In this document: positions 55,575-64,000 of the stretch, piece by piece
Layout: each line of letters starts with the position of its first letter
How positions within the stretch are numbered: position 1 is the first letter of the stretch
Origin: a bacterium
Lineage (GTDB): Bacteria; Verrucomicrobiota; Verrucomicrobiia; Limisphaerales; RI-55
Direction: 5' to 3'
Length of the DNA stretch: 64,000 nt
Assembly (NCBI GenBank): GCA_016124235.1
Contig: WGOC01000017.1
Coordinates: 124,001 to 188,000 of the forward strand
Position numbers and translations under genes: made by a program
Notes under the pieces: generated by a model
Databases searched by the model: none
What the model saw: only the letters and a program-made list of their open reading frames with translations
What the model was told of the DNA's origin: nothing

Positions 55575-55778
55575 ATGGCAATCACCATTAACATCGACGT
55601 CATGTTGGCGAAGCGGAAAATGAGCGTCACCGAACTCGTGGCGAAAGTCGGAATCACCATGGCGAATCTTTCCATCCTGAAAAACAAAAAGTCAAAAGCG
55701 ATCCGCTTATCGACGCTGGACGCCCTTTGCCGGGCCTTAGACTGTCAGCCCGGAGATCTCCTGGAGTACAAGGAATAA
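55575..55778 (+). CDS. XRE-family transcriptional regulator (YozG-like)
   Basis: The product has 67 residues starting MAITINIDVMLAKRKMSVTE; the Met is preceded by ACGGAAG. The whole protein is a Cro/C1-type helix-turn-helix: LAKRKMSVTELVAKVGITMANLSILKN, then AIRLSTLDALCRALDCQPGDLLEY. This is the short YozG/HTH_26 subtype often next to a DUF2975 membrane protein. None is adjacent here. The possible small membrane gene at 55905 is a candidate partner. Confidence 0.9.
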   Translation: MAITINIDVMLAKRKMSVTELVAKVGITMANLSILKNKKSKAIRLSTLDALCRALDCQPGDLLEYKE

Positions 55779-55904
55779 CAGACTCGACGTAGCCTGACCG
55801 AACGCGCCACCAAATGCGGCTGGCTGCCACCGCGAAGTCGCTCAAGTCTGGCGTGGTTACGTCGCCCGGATTGTACTCCACGCCAAGCATCCGAGCGCGT
55901 CTAA

Positions 55905-56126
55905 TTGGATCGATTTCGGAAGCCTTGGATTGCGCCATCGTCCCACCTCGGATTCATCCTGGTTTTGTCCGTCATCATAAATCCGAGATTCAAGCGTCAG
56001 CTCCGTAGCGGACAAACGCGTTTTCCTTATCTGTTAATGGCCTTTCTTGTCCCGCCCATGATTTGTGCTTTGATTGGTATTTTCGCGGGATTAATCATAC
56101 TTCTGTGTCTAAGATGGATCCTATAA
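55905..56126 (+). CDS. Possible small membrane protein
   Basis: The 73-codon frame with TTG start encodes two hydrophobic segments (LGFILVLSVIINPR and FPYLLMAFLVPPMICALIGIFAGLIILLCL), with a basic loop between. No clear Shine-Dalgarno is seen, so the call rests on hydrophobic pattern only. On the minus strand an overlapping start (55938 downward, MAQSKASEIDPIRRARMLGV) has about 55 plausible residues before running antisense to the XRE gene. One of the two is likely chance. The rest of 55779-56275 holds nothing else. Confidence 0.4.
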   Translation: MDRFRKPWIAPSSHLGFILVLSVIINPRFKRQLRSGQTRFPYLLMAFLVPPMICALIGIFAGLIILLCLRWIL

Positions 56127-56275
56127 CCGCTGGCGAATCACCCAGGTCCCTTCGGGAGCACTTCGTGTTGGCAACTTCGAAAAAGTGCATTCCGGCGAAT
56201 TGGCCCGCGTTTCAAAATCTCTCGTCCCGCACGCCGCGCCTAAGTCATTCGATCGGCGAATTACCCTCACGTTCC

Positions 56276-56845
56276 ATGAAAGCCATTCAGAAATGTTTTT
56301 TTGTGTTGCTCCTCTGTTCCGTGATGGGTTGCACCACAAATGGTCACCGACAAGTGCGTTCAAATGCGGAGCTTCGCGCCAATTATCTGGTCACGGCGGC
56401 AGACGATTTTATCGTGGATGTTTATCTCAACGGAGTCCGAGTTCCCGATGACCGGCGCGAGTTGCTGGAAGAGATTCACGGCGCAACGGTGGAACGCATC
56501 AACGTTCAGGTGTTTCAAGGGGATTGGCTGGTCTTCCATGTCGTCAACAACCGGCTGCGTTGGGGCGGTAGCTATTACTTTGGGGCGGCCGGTGTTTTAT
56601 GGCCCAATGAGTTTGGGTTCGTCAGCGAGACGGAATCCGGAAATTGGAGTGCTTGCGACAACCCGGCAAATGCCATCCGTTTTGTGCAGGAGAAACCGTT
56701 TTTGCGCGACGACAAGGCGCAGCCGATTTCCAGCCTTTGGACGTTGGGCACACCACAGATGAAAAAGTTTGCGGGCGATAACTGGGCGGGTGAGCCGTTG
56801 TGGGGACTGACCCGGGACACTTGGTTGAAAGTCGATGTCCAATGA
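56276..56845 (+). CDS. Predicted lipoprotein
   Basis: The product has 189 residues from MKAIQKCFFVLLLCSVMGCT, with a lipobox (SVMGC). The open frame upstream to 56063 was rejected because only this Met gives a signal. The mature protein is beta-rich: DDFIVDVYLNGVRVPDDRRELLEEIHG, VERINVQVFQGDWLVFHVVNNRLRWGGSYYFGAAGV, and ANAIRFVQEKPFL. Its ATGA overlap with the next gene shows coupling. No family is recognised. Confidence 0.7.
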   Translation: MKAIQKCFFVLLLCSVMGCTTNGHRQVRSNAELRANYLVTAADDFIVDVYLNGVRVPDDRRELLEEIHGATVERINVQVFQGDWLVFHVVNNRLRWGGSYYFGAAGVLWPNEFGFVSETESGNWSACDNPANAIRFVQEKPFLRDDKAQPISSLWTLGTPQMKKFAGDNWAGEPLWGLTRDTWLKVDVQ

Positions 56846-57210
56846 TCCGCCCAACTACGAATTTCGCCAGGCTCCGATTTGCGTTGATAGCGGGTGCGGT
56901 CATTCTGGCATTTCTTGCATTCGTCGCCCGGCCAGATTCGTTCGAAGAAATGGATGAGGGCATCCAGTTCAGTTGGACCGCACTTGGCGCCACCTGGGCT
57001 GCGTTGGCATTCGTTGCGTGTCACGGGATCTTTGGCCAAGGGCGCCATATAAAAACGGTCGCGATTTGTTGTGCGCTGCTTACCTGGCTGATCATTGGAT
57101 TTGCTTTCAGCTCGTGGCAGAGGCACAAGGTGCATTTGCGGCTCGGGTCCAGATTTCCGGAGCTCTACCAGAAGCATGTTTCTGAGAAATCAAGTCGCTC
57201 CATTCGCTAA
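56842..57210 (+). CDS. Hypothetical membrane protein
   Basis: The product has 122 residues from MIRPTTNFARLRFALIAGAV, whose ATG overlaps the upstream stop as ATGA. Three transmembrane helices are predicted (ALIAGAVILAFLAFVA, WTALGATWAALAFVACHGIF and TVAICCALLTWLIIGFAF). It ends with a charged tail. It forms a two-gene unit with the preceding lipoprotein. The family is unknown. Confidence 0.65.
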   Translation: MIRPTTNFARLRFALIAGAVILAFLAFVARPDSFEEMDEGIQFSWTALGATWAALAFVACHGIFGQGRHIKTVAICCALLTWLIIGFAFSSWQRHKVHLRLGSRFPELYQKHVSEKSSRSIR

Positions 57211-57279
57211 CCAGATTGGGGCGTCACGCGGTTAGGTGCCTCAAAGGCTTGGTCCTGAATTGCCCGAAAGGAAACGACG

Positions 57280-57624
57280 ATGAAAAACGAACAGACGGCG
57301 CCCGAAACGAAGGGTGTCACAGTGAAGCTACTGGGAACAGTCGATCTGGGTCCCGAGATCGAGGGAATGGCCGGGCGCCAAATGCGCATGCGCATGGTAA
57401 CCATCGAGCCGGGCGGCGTGTTTGGTCCGGTCCACGATCATAAAGATCGGCCGGGAATCGTTTACATCCTGCAAGGCATCATCACGGACCATCGTAACGG
57501 CGTCGCTATTGACTATGGTCCGGGATTGGGCTGGCCGGAAGATCGCAATACCCTGCACTGGCTCGAAAACCGGGGAACGATTCCCGCGGTCGAAATCTCG
57601 GTCGATATTGTCCGGCAGGCGTGA
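57280..57624 (+). CDS. Cupin-domain protein
   Basis: The 114-residue protein is preceded by AAAGGAAACGACG, a good Shine-Dalgarno. It has a single cupin barrel: RMRMVTIEPGGVFGPVHDHKDRPGIVYILQGIITDHRNG (motif 1, with His-x-His and Glu replaced by the G-I-V-Y-I-L-Q region) and GWPEDRNTLHWLENRGTIPAVEISVDIV (motif 2). The metal ligands are HDH, and a third His lies in TLHW. The function of such small cupins ranges from enzyme to sensor. The gene is convergent with the DUF1080 gene. Confidence 0.82.
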   Translation: MKNEQTAPETKGVTVKLLGTVDLGPEIEGMAGRQMRMRMVTIEPGGVFGPVHDHKDRPGIVYILQGIITDHRNGVAIDYGPGLGWPEDRNTLHWLENRGTIPAVEISVDIVRQA

Positions 57625-57650
57625 CTGCGAAAGCTGCGAAGAGAAGAAAG

Positions 57651-57692
57651 ACTTCAAGGCTGCTGCCGTCCGAATGCAGTCAGCCTTGAAGT
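57651..57692. terminator. Bidirectional hairpin between convergent genes
   Basis: ACTTCAAGGCTG (57651-57662) is the perfect inverse of CAGCCTTGAAGT (57681-57692), and CTGC/GCAG extends the stem inward. It separates the cupin gene from the DUF1080 gene, 27 nt after the cupin stop. U-tracts are short on both sides, so termination may be Rho-assisted. Confidence 0.6.
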
Positions 57693-57711
57693 AAGAGGGA
57701 ACGGAAACTTC

Positions 57712-58542
57712 CTATCGCGCCTCGGGCACGACGGCGGCGGGCTTCAGATCGCGAGCCCAAATGTTGCGGAAGCTGATCGGCTCGCTCTTGTCTCCGTGCG
57801 CCTGGAGCTTAATGGGCGCATCTTCGTATTTCCGATAACGCGGCTTGCCGATGTAGACCGTTTCGCCACGGAGTTGGAAATGGTTTTCGACAAGCACTCC
57901 GTTGAAGAAGACGGTCGCGTAGGCGGGGCTCTTGAGTGAACCGTCATCGTTGAACCGCGGCGCGGTCCAGATCACGTCGTAAGACTGCCACTCACCGGGC
58001 TTCCGAGCCGCGTTCGCCAACGGAATCGCCTGCTTGTAGATGCTGCCGACCATGCCGTTCACGTAGGTTTTGTTGTTGTAGTTGTCCAACACTTGAAGCT
58101 CATACCCGGCGTCGCCACCTCCGGTGCTCGCCAGAAATACACCGCTGTTTCCCCGCCCCTGACTCGATCCTTCAATGTCAGCAGGGATGCGGAATTCCAG
58201 ATGCAACTGGTAATCCTTGAAACGCCGTTTGGTCTCAATATTGCCCCCCTTCTTGTTCACCTTCATGACACCGTCCTGGACCGTCCATTCGGCGGGTTTC
58301 TGAGTGCCGGCGACCACCCATTGATCCAGGTCTTTGCCATCAAAAAGTACGACCGCATCCGACGGCGCGCTGTCGGTCGCTGCGTTACCGGGCGTGACGA
58401 CCGGCGGTTCGGGCTTCCAGAATTCCGTTTCTTCGGCGGTCCATTTTTTTACGCCATTCTGGGCGATCAACAGCGACGTTGAGCCGGCCACCAGAAGGGA
58501 CAGCACACCAAAGCGAAGTGTTTTGAAGTACAATGATTTCAT
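57712..58542 (-). CDS. DUF1080 secreted protein (3-keto-disaccharide hydrolase-like)
   Basis: The 276-residue protein has a signal peptide (FKTLRFGVLSLLVAGSTSLLIAQ). It then has a single concanavalin-like DUF1080 domain: VVLFDGKDLDQWVVAG, EWTVQDGVMKVNKKGGNIETKRRFKDYQLHLEFRIP, RGNSGVFLAS, YELQVLDNYNNKTYVNGMVGSIYKQ, GEWQSYDVIWTAPRF and PIKLQAHGDKSEPISFRNIWARDL. Members remove 3-keto-sugars or act on polysaccharides. They are numerous in Verrucomicrobia and Planctomycetes. Confidence 0.93.
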   Translation of the reverse strand: MKSLYFKTLRFGVLSLLVAGSTSLLIAQNGVKKWTAEETEFWKPEPPVVTPGNAATDSAPSDAVVLFDGKDLDQWVVAGTQKPAEWTVQDGVMKVNKKGGNIETKRRFKDYQLHLEFRIPADIEGSSQGRGNSGVFLASTGGGDAGYELQVLDNYNNKTYVNGMVGSIYKQAIPLANAARKPGEWQSYDVIWTAPRFNDDGSLKSPAYATVFFNGVLVENHFQLRGETVYIGKPRYRKYEDAPIKLQAHGDKSEPISFRNIWARDLKPAAVVPEAR

Positions 58543-58907
58543 AATTTTTTTGTTCTACCCGAGGAAATACCTGCGGAAACTTTCCGCGTGGTGGGTTTAC
58601 CATGAAAAGACCTGAACAGCCATCGAGTTATTCAAAATGAGGCCGTAACTCGCCGCAAACCACGCCATGCTGGCGGCAACCTTGGAATTCTGTCGCCGGC
58701 CGTCGAACAGGGCGAAATCGAGTATCGCGGCGCGTTCGCGTTTTCTCCATTCCCGATGAATTGGACGCTTGGCGGTAGATTGCCGCGCAATTCGGTCGCG
58801 CACACAACGAGTGGCAGCGAAACGGTGGAGCGTTTCCCGGTCGGACTCCACTCGAAACACGACAAAAGGCTCGCGACGACCGCACCACCATTTCATGCTT
58901 TTGCGCC
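58543..58907. other. Intergenic region with no certain gene
   Basis: A 99-codon frame on minus (58597-58896, MKWWCGRREPFVVFRVESD) is Arg-rich, has no Shine-Dalgarno and no recognised domain. I regard it as doubtful. The region must hold divergent promoters for the DUF1080 and tricorn-type genes. No repeats were noticed. Confidence 0.35.
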
Positions 58908-61900
58908 ATGAGAATGGTTTGGCTTCTAGGTCTGGCTTTCACGGCGATAACGACCGTCGCTGCCGATTCCCCTCGCGGTTACTATCGCTTCCCGACAATC
59001 CACGACGACACCATCATCTTCACGGCGGAAGGTGACCTTTGGCGCGTGGGCACCGAGGGTGGCATGGCGCAGCGATTGACCACACACCCGGGCATGGAAT
59101 CGCACGCGGCGATATCGCCCGACGGCCTGACCATTGCGTTCAGCGCCGAATACGAGGGACCGACCGAGGTTTACACGATGCCCCTCGCCGGCGGCCTGCC
59201 CACCCGTCGGACGTTCCAAAATGCGGCGCCGCGTTTTGTGAGCTGGACGCCCGATGGAAAGATTCTTTTCGCAACGACGATTTACTCGACTCTGCCCGAA
59301 TGGCAGCTCGTCACGATTGATCCGAAAACCGACGACCAAACCGTGTTGCCTCTGGCGCAAGCGAGTCAGGGCGTGTTCGATAATGATGACAAGCGGCTCT
59401 TCTTCACTCGCTTTTCCCAACAGAGCAGCAGCACAAAACGTTACCAAGGCGGCTGGATCGAACATCTCTGGCGATTCGACGGCGGCAACGAAGAAGCGGT
59501 TCCGTTGACTTCAGATTTCAAAGGCACAAGCCGGACGCCGATGTGGTGGCATGACCGAATCTATTTCGTCAGCGACCGCGATGGAGTGATGAATCTCTGG
59601 TCGATGAAACCGGACGGAAGCGATTTGAAGCAGCTCACCCATCACGCGGATTTCGATGTCAAAACACCCGCGCTGTCCGATGGAAAAATCGTCTATCAAC
59701 ACGGCGCGGACTTGTGGCTGTTCACCATCGCGAGTGGCACGGACACACCACTCGACATCAGGCTAGCGTCGGACTTCGACCAGGAGCGCGAGCGTTGGGT
59801 CAAGAAGCCGTTGGACTTTCTGACCACCGCTCATATCTCGCCCGACGGCGATCGTGTCGCGTTGACGGCGCGTGGTCAGGTTTTTGTCGCACCGATGGAG
59901 CAAGGACGGTTCGTGGAAGTGCCGCGCAAGCCGGATGTGCGCTATCGCGACGCCACGTTTCTGCCGGATGGCAAATCACTGGTCGCGCTTTCCGACGAAT
60001 CGGGCGAACTGGAATTTTGGAAGCTGCCGGCCAATGGCGTCGGCAGTGGTGAAGCCCTCACCACCAACGGCACCATTTTTCGTTATTCCGGCGTGCCGTC
60101 GCCTGACGGCAAACAACTTGCATGGGCGGACAATGATCAAAAGCTTTGGCTCTACGAATTGGAATCGCGCAAAACGACTTTGGTCGCCGAATCACCCCGC
60201 AGCGATCTTCGTCAGTTTGCGTGGTCGCCGGACAGCGCGTGGCTCGCCTACGTAGATTCAGCGTCGAATCTCGTGCAGCAAATTCACCTTTACTCGGTTT
60301 CGAACGCGACGAATTCGGCCGTCACGAGTGATCGCGTGGAGAGTTACGCTCCAGCGTGGTCACCTGACGGCAAGTGGTTGTATTTCTTGAGCGATCGCCA
60401 ATTGCGTTCGCTGGTGGGCAGTCCATGGGGAGCGCGGCAACCGGAACCGTTCTTCACCGACACCACGAAGATTTATGCCCTGGCTCTAACGAAGGTCGAA
60501 CGCTGGCCGTTCCAGCCCAACGACGAACTCCAACCCGACAAATCGGACGACAAGAAGAAGGAAAAGTCGGAGGAGAAGAAAGATGACGCCAAGGAAAAGT
60601 CTGACAAGGCGGAGGCCGATAAATCACCGAAGGACGAAAAGACCGACAAAAAGGAAAATGAGGATAAAGCCAAAACACCAGCGGTGAAAATTGACCTGGA
60701 CGGCCTCGCGTCGCGCTTGTTTGAAGTGCCCGTATCCGCCGGCAATTATTCCGATTTGCAAGTGACCGCAAAGCATCTGCTCTACGTGAGTCGCGAACTG
60801 GGCTTCGGTGCAAAATCGCAGCTCATGCAGCTCGAAATCACGAACAAAGATCCGAAGCCGAAGACGCTCGTTGAGGATATCCGGGACTACGAAGTGAGTG
60901 GCAACGGCAAGAAGCTGCTGGTGCGCAAAGGCGACAAATTCTACGTGATCGCTGCCGACGCGAGCGCGCCCGCCAAATTGGAAGACGACCTCAAACTCGA
61001 CGACTGGACCTTCTCGATCGTGCCGCGCGAAGAATGGCGGCAGATTTACACCGAGGCGTGGCGCATGTTGCGCGATTTCTTCTACGACCGAGGCATGAAC
61101 GGCGTGGACTGGCCGGCGATGCGTGAAAAATATCTGCCGCTTGTGAATCGTGTCAGCGATCGTTCGGAGTTAAGCGCCGTGATCTACGATCTGGTGGGCG
61201 AACTGTCGGCGTTGCACATTTTTGTCCGGTACGGCGACGAACGCGAAGGCTCGGATCAAATCAAGCTCGCGTCGTTGGGTGCGCGGCTGGTTCGCGATGA
61301 AGCTGAAGGCGGCTGGCGCATCGAACACATCTACCGAGCCGACCCCGATTATCCCGATCAGTTCGCGCCGCTTGCCAAACCGACGGTGAACGCGGCCGAG
61401 GGCGATGTCATCACGTCGATCAACGGGCGCCGCACTTTGGACACTGCCAGCCCGGAACTTCTATTACGGAATCAAGCCGGCAAACAGGTGTTACTTGACG
61501 TGAAACCCAAGGACGGCGGCGATACGCGAAAGACTATCGTCGAGCCCATCACGACCGGTCGCGAAGCCGATTTACGTTACGACGAATGGGAACTCACACG
61601 GCGCGAACGTGTCGAACAGTCGGGCGACGGCCAGATCGGTTACGTTCACCTGCGCGCGATGGGCTCGGACAACATCAGCGAATGGGCGCGCGACTTTTTT
61701 CCGGTGTTCAATCGGCAGGGGTTGATCATCGACGTGCGTCACAATCGCGGCGGGAACATCGATGCGTGGATTCTTGAAAAGCTGCTGCGCAAGGCGTGGT
61801 TCTACTGGCAGCCGCGCGTCGGCGAACCAATCTGGAACATGCACTACGCCTTTCGCGGTCATGTGGTGGTCCTCTGCGACGAGCATACGGCGAGCGACGG

Positions 61901-62240
61901 CGAAGCGTTCACCGAAGGATTCAAACGGCTGGGTTTGGGCAAGGTAATCGGCACACGCACCTGGGGCGGCGAAATCTGGTTGTCCGCCCGTCGATGGCTC
62001 GTGGATCGCGGGATGGCGACCGCGGCGGAAACCGGCGTTTACGGTCCCGAAGGCGAATGGTTGATCGAAGGCCACGGCGTCGATCCGGACATCGTGGTCG
62101 ACAACCTGCCGCACGCGACCTTCAACGGCAGCGACGCGCAACTCGACGCCGCCATCAGTTATCTGAAGGACATAATCGCAAAAGAGCCAAACCCCGTCCC
62201 GGCCGCACCGAAGTATCCAGACAAGTCGTTTAAGCGATGA
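58908..62240 (+). CDS. Tricorn-type S41 protease
   Basis: The 1110-residue protein has an N-terminal signal peptide (WLLGLAFTAITTVAADS). Residues about 25-540 form two WD40-like beta-propellers (GYYRFPTIHDDTIIFTAEGDLWRV, SPDGLTIAFSAEYEGPTEVYTMPLAGG, WHDRIYFVSDRDGVMNLWSM). Residues about 545-590 are a Lys/Glu/Asp-rich linker. Then come a C1 helical domain (YTEAWRMLRDFFYDRGMNGVDW), PDZ (about 790-890) and an S41 catalytic core (LIIDVRHNRGGNIDAWILEKL, VVLCDEHTASDGEAFTEGFKRLGLGKVIG). The Ser of ASDGE is the likely nucleophile. It is probably a periplasmic peptidase. Confidence 0.92.
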   Translation: MRMVWLLGLAFTAITTVAADSPRGYYRFPTIHDDTIIFTAEGDLWRVGTEGGMAQRLTTHPGMESHAAISPDGLTIAFSAEYEGPTEVYTMPLAGGLPTRRTFQNAAPRFVSWTPDGKILFATTIYSTLPEWQLVTIDPKTDDQTVLPLAQASQGVFDNDDKRLFFTRFSQQSSSTKRYQGGWIEHLWRFDGGNEEAVPLTSDFKGTSRTPMWWHDRIYFVSDRDGVMNLWSMKPDGSDLKQLTHHADFDVKTPALSDGKIVYQHGADLWLFTIASGTDTPLDIRLASDFDQERERWVKKPLDFLTTAHISPDGDRVALTARGQVFVAPMEQGRFVEVPRKPDVRYRDATFLPDGKSLVALSDESGELEFWKLPANGVGSGEALTTNGTIFRYSGVPSPDGKQLAWADNDQKLWLYELESRKTTLVAESPRSDLRQFAWSPDSAWLAYVDSASNLVQQIHLYSVSNATNSAVTSDRVESYAPAWSPDGKWLYFLSDRQLRSLVGSPWGARQPEPFFTDTTKIYALALTKVERWPFQPNDELQPDKSDDKKKEKSEEKKDDAKEKSDKAEADKSPKDEKTDKKENEDKAKTPAVKIDLDGLASRLFEVPVSAGNYSDLQVTAKHLLYVSRELGFGAKSQLMQLEITNKDPKPKTLVEDIRDYEVSGNGKKLLVRKGDKFYVIAADASAPAKLEDDLKLDDWTFSIVPREEWRQIYTEAWRMLRDFFYDRGMNGVDWPAMREKYLPLVNRVSDRSELSAVIYDLVGELSALHIFVRYGDEREGSDQIKLASLGARLVRDEAEGGWRIEHIYRADPDYPDQFAPLAKPTVNAAEGDVITSINGRRTLDTASPELLLRNQAGKQVLLDVKPKDGGDTRKTIVEPITTGREADLRYDEWELTRRERVEQSGDGQIGYVHLRAMGSDNISEWARDFFPVFNRQGLIIDVRHNRGGNIDAWILEKLLRKAWFYWQPRVGEPIWNMHYAFRGHVVVLCDEHTASDGEAFTEGFKRLGLGKVIGTRTWGGEIWLSARRWLVDRGMATAAETGVYGPEGEWLIEGHGVDPDIVVDNLPHATFNGSDAQLDAAISYLKDIIAKEPNPVPAAPKYPDKSFKR

Positions 62241-62438
62241 ACGACACCAACGAATGTTGCATGAAACACACCTGAAGATGCTTCACCTCGCCGCGCGTGC
62301 CCAAAGAGCTGCCAGTCAAAGCAACGATTCGCAATACGGATCGCGCCGCTGCGTGGTGGAGGTTTCTGGACGAGTGCAGTCACGGAAGTCCAAGTGTGCG
62401 AACTCGCACATCCAAAAAAATCTAACAAGACGAAATTC

Positions 62439-63863
62439 ATGAGCGATTACGATTTAAAGCAACTTGAAGGATTCCTCGCAGCAATCGAACCGAATCTACG
62501 AGGGTATAAACACTCAACTTTCAGCTACTTTGCTCTGAAGAAAGGCAACGCATTGTATTTGGCTCAGGGCCGGCTGGGCCTTCAAGGAGTCCCCACGCGA
62601 AGCGAATCGAGATATTTCGAGTCTCGCATTCTCAAAGTAGGCATTCTGCGACTTAGTGAATTGCATCGATCTATTAAGCAACTGATTGAAGATTTGCTTG
62701 CCGGCACATTGCAAACGCCTCACGGCGAATTGCTCTTTTTACCTGAGGAAAACCGCCACTATTCACTTTTCTTTAATCCGTTTCACGCGGAAGGGGTGCC
62801 ATACCAAAATCGGCACACCTTTCAGTATCGTCAAATGCAACTGCACATTCGCGGCGCCCGGCGTGAGCAAATTGATCCCCTGTCGCTTGCTTGGGAGCTC
62901 AAAGCCACTCAGACACCATTCGAAAGCGTGCAAGAGCTATGCTCTGAATTCGGGGTCGGCCAAATGGATGGAGATTCTTCAACCGTGGAAATTACTGCTT
63001 TCAGCGTTGCCGCGATAGGCGCTGATAGTTCTGTGACTGGGACAAAAGCTAAATTAGTAATTAACCTCGCAAATGGTTTGGATCGGGCGAGGGCGTCAAT
63101 CGGTTACCGCCTTATTGAACGCAATACAGTCGTGAGACGAAGTACACTTTCCGGAAATGACATCACGTGGGAGGATTTTCCCGATTTCCAGCGAGGCGAA
63201 GCCGAACTACAAGTGACTGCAGGAGCCGTTTTGCACTGTATAGCCAGCCACGACGGTCACGCTCAACATCATTACTGGGTGGCAGACCCAACTAGCGCAC
63301 TGAACCCATTTCGCGCAGTCCATCATGCGTTCGACAAAAACTTGGAAGTACTGCAGGAGCTTGTGACCAAAGCCCAAGCCAGAGGGGCGAATGCTCGTGA
63401 TTTGGAAATTTCGGTTGCATGGTTGCTTTGGATGCTCGGCTTTCGTTCAACGCACATCGGCGGAACGAAGAGAACAGAAGAAGCGCCGGATTTAATTGCC
63501 GCCACACCTAGTGGAAACCTTGTGGTTATCGAATGCACGACGGGTATCTTGAAGGAAGATAGTAAATTGGCGCATCTATTTGAACGGTCAGAAAAGATTC
63601 GACAGAGCTTGGCTGCTTGCGGGAACCAGCACTTGAAAATCCTTCCGGTAATTGTGACGACAAAGACCCGTGACGAAGTAAAATCGGAATTGGATCAAGC
63701 TTACAAAAATGGCGCTCTCGTTGCGACCATTGAGGATTTTCCACAGCTAATTAATCGAACACTACTATACCCGAATGCGGAACAACTTTTTGCAGAGGCT
63801 GAAGAGACATTACAACGTTTACAAAATCCACCATTTCTACCTGGTCTTGAGGGAGCTAATTGA
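62439..63863 (+). CDS. Protein with C-terminal PD-(D/E)xK-like nuclease domain
   Basis: The product has 474 residues from MSDYDLKQLEGFLAAIEPN. The N-terminal 330 residues are unrecognised: YFALKKGNALYLAQGRLGLQG, a middle beta region SVTGTKAKLVINLANGLDRA. From about 340 there is a restriction-endonuclease-like core: DLEISVAWLLWMLGFRSTHIGG, then EEAPDLIAATPSGNLVVIECTTG. This puts Asp and Glu of a PD-x(n)-E-x-T site at the expected spacing, with T in place of the usual K. It ends with VIVTTKTRDEV. The A/T-rich codon usage differs from neighbours, suggesting acquisition. A defence or DNA-repair role is possible. Confidence 0.6.
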   Translation: MSDYDLKQLEGFLAAIEPNLRGYKHSTFSYFALKKGNALYLAQGRLGLQGVPTRSESRYFESRILKVGILRLSELHRSIKQLIEDLLAGTLQTPHGELLFLPEENRHYSLFFNPFHAEGVPYQNRHTFQYRQMQLHIRGARREQIDPLSLAWELKATQTPFESVQELCSEFGVGQMDGDSSTVEITAFSVAAIGADSSVTGTKAKLVINLANGLDRARASIGYRLIERNTVVRRSTLSGNDITWEDFPDFQRGEAELQVTAGAVLHCIASHDGHAQHHYWVADPTSALNPFRAVHHAFDKNLEVLQELVTKAQARGANARDLEISVAWLLWMLGFRSTHIGGTKRTEEAPDLIAATPSGNLVVIECTTGILKEDSKLAHLFERSEKIRQSLAACGNQHLKILPVIVTTKTRDEVKSELDQAYKNGALVATIEDFPQLINRTLLYPNAEQLFAEAEETLQRLQNPPFLPGLEGAN

Positions 63864-64000
63864 CCAGACGCTTGGCGCTAAATCATACGAAAATGAAGAC
63901 CAAAGCTATTCTACAGACATTTCAGTTGGTCGCGTCAAAGGTCGATCGGTTGAAAAAGCTCAGGCAATGGACAGCGCTTACCGCATGAAGATGACGGGGC
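63847..64000 (+). CDS. Partial gene running off the right edge
   Basis: A frame open to the end of the window starts at the latest at TTG 63847, overlapping the previous gene by 17 nt. It encodes LRELIDQTLGAKSYENEDQS and 31 further residues. Codon positions follow the purine-first pattern better than the short ATG frame at 63893-63988. It may encode the partner of the nuclease-like protein. The coding call is weak because only 51 codons are visible. Confidence 0.4.
   Translation, partial: MRELIDQTLGAKSYENEDQSYSTDISVGRVKGRSVEKAQAMDSAYRMKMTG

Noticed and set aside
58597-58896. 99-codon minus frame MKWWCGRREP
   Set aside because: Arg-rich, no Shine-Dalgarno, no known domain; not supported enough to call.

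Overview
The window looks like a chromosomal segment of a Gram-negative, GC-rich member of the Verrucomicrobia/PVC group, probably a soil or freshwater Pedosphaera/Limisphaera-type lineage. This is an inference. It rests on kdsA (LPS), the mcsA-mcsB-clpC set, DUF1080 and tricorn-type secreted hydrolases, Ig/C-type-lectin surface proteins, a sigma factor with a membrane extension, and the dispersed CCCTCACCC/GGGTGAGGG palindrome. No rRNA, CRISPR array, prophage or intact insertion sequence was seen.

Layout. 1-4603 (minus) is a signalling cluster of response regulators (receiver, receiver-PATAN, receiver-HDOD), a roadblock-like protein and a HEAT-repeat protein. 4727-16358 is housekeeping: a methyltransferase, aspS, a secreted metallo-beta-lactamase-fold protein, two rRNA/tRNA methyltransferases including rsmI, an EF-G-like GTPase with degenerate GTPase motifs, a GlcD-type oxidase and a PIN-TRAM protein. 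16495-21698 holds clpC, mcsB, mcsA and a class IV aminotransferase. kdsA, glgC and glmS follow, the last two divergent. 26280-35611 holds a C45-type peptidase, a sirtuin with a coupled small ORF, a LmbE/CBM9-type secreted protein, a PEP-mutase-type enzyme and a two-gene permuted ATP-grasp unit.

The most unusual part is the minus-strand island at about 35691-41650. It contains an RtcB-type RNA ligase, an M48 protease with a zinc ribbon, a SEC-C protein, a ClpP-fold-like protein and four small or unrecognised proteins. One of these is a 53-residue very basic protein. Among them lie three tRNA-like RNAs (anticodons GTG, TGG and CAT) and a CCA-ended long hairpin RNA. All three tRNA-likes encode CCA, lack GG in the D-loop and carry T-G-C instead of T-T-C at the start of the T-loop. 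A perfectly canonical tRNA-Asp elsewhere in the window makes the contrast clear. I propose this as an RNA-repair/tRNA-decoy system. The rtcB gene carries an in-frame palindromic repeat, and the SEC-C gene shows a pair of compensating frameshifts.

42463-64000 holds pgi, secreted and surface proteins, tRNA-Asp, an ECF sigma factor fused to a membrane domain with an inverted-repeat promoter region, an acyltransferase-3 membrane protein, small lipoproteins, a cupin, a DUF1080 protein and a tricorn-type protease. At the right edge is a more A/T-rich gene with a nuclease-like C-terminus that may be horizontally acquired.
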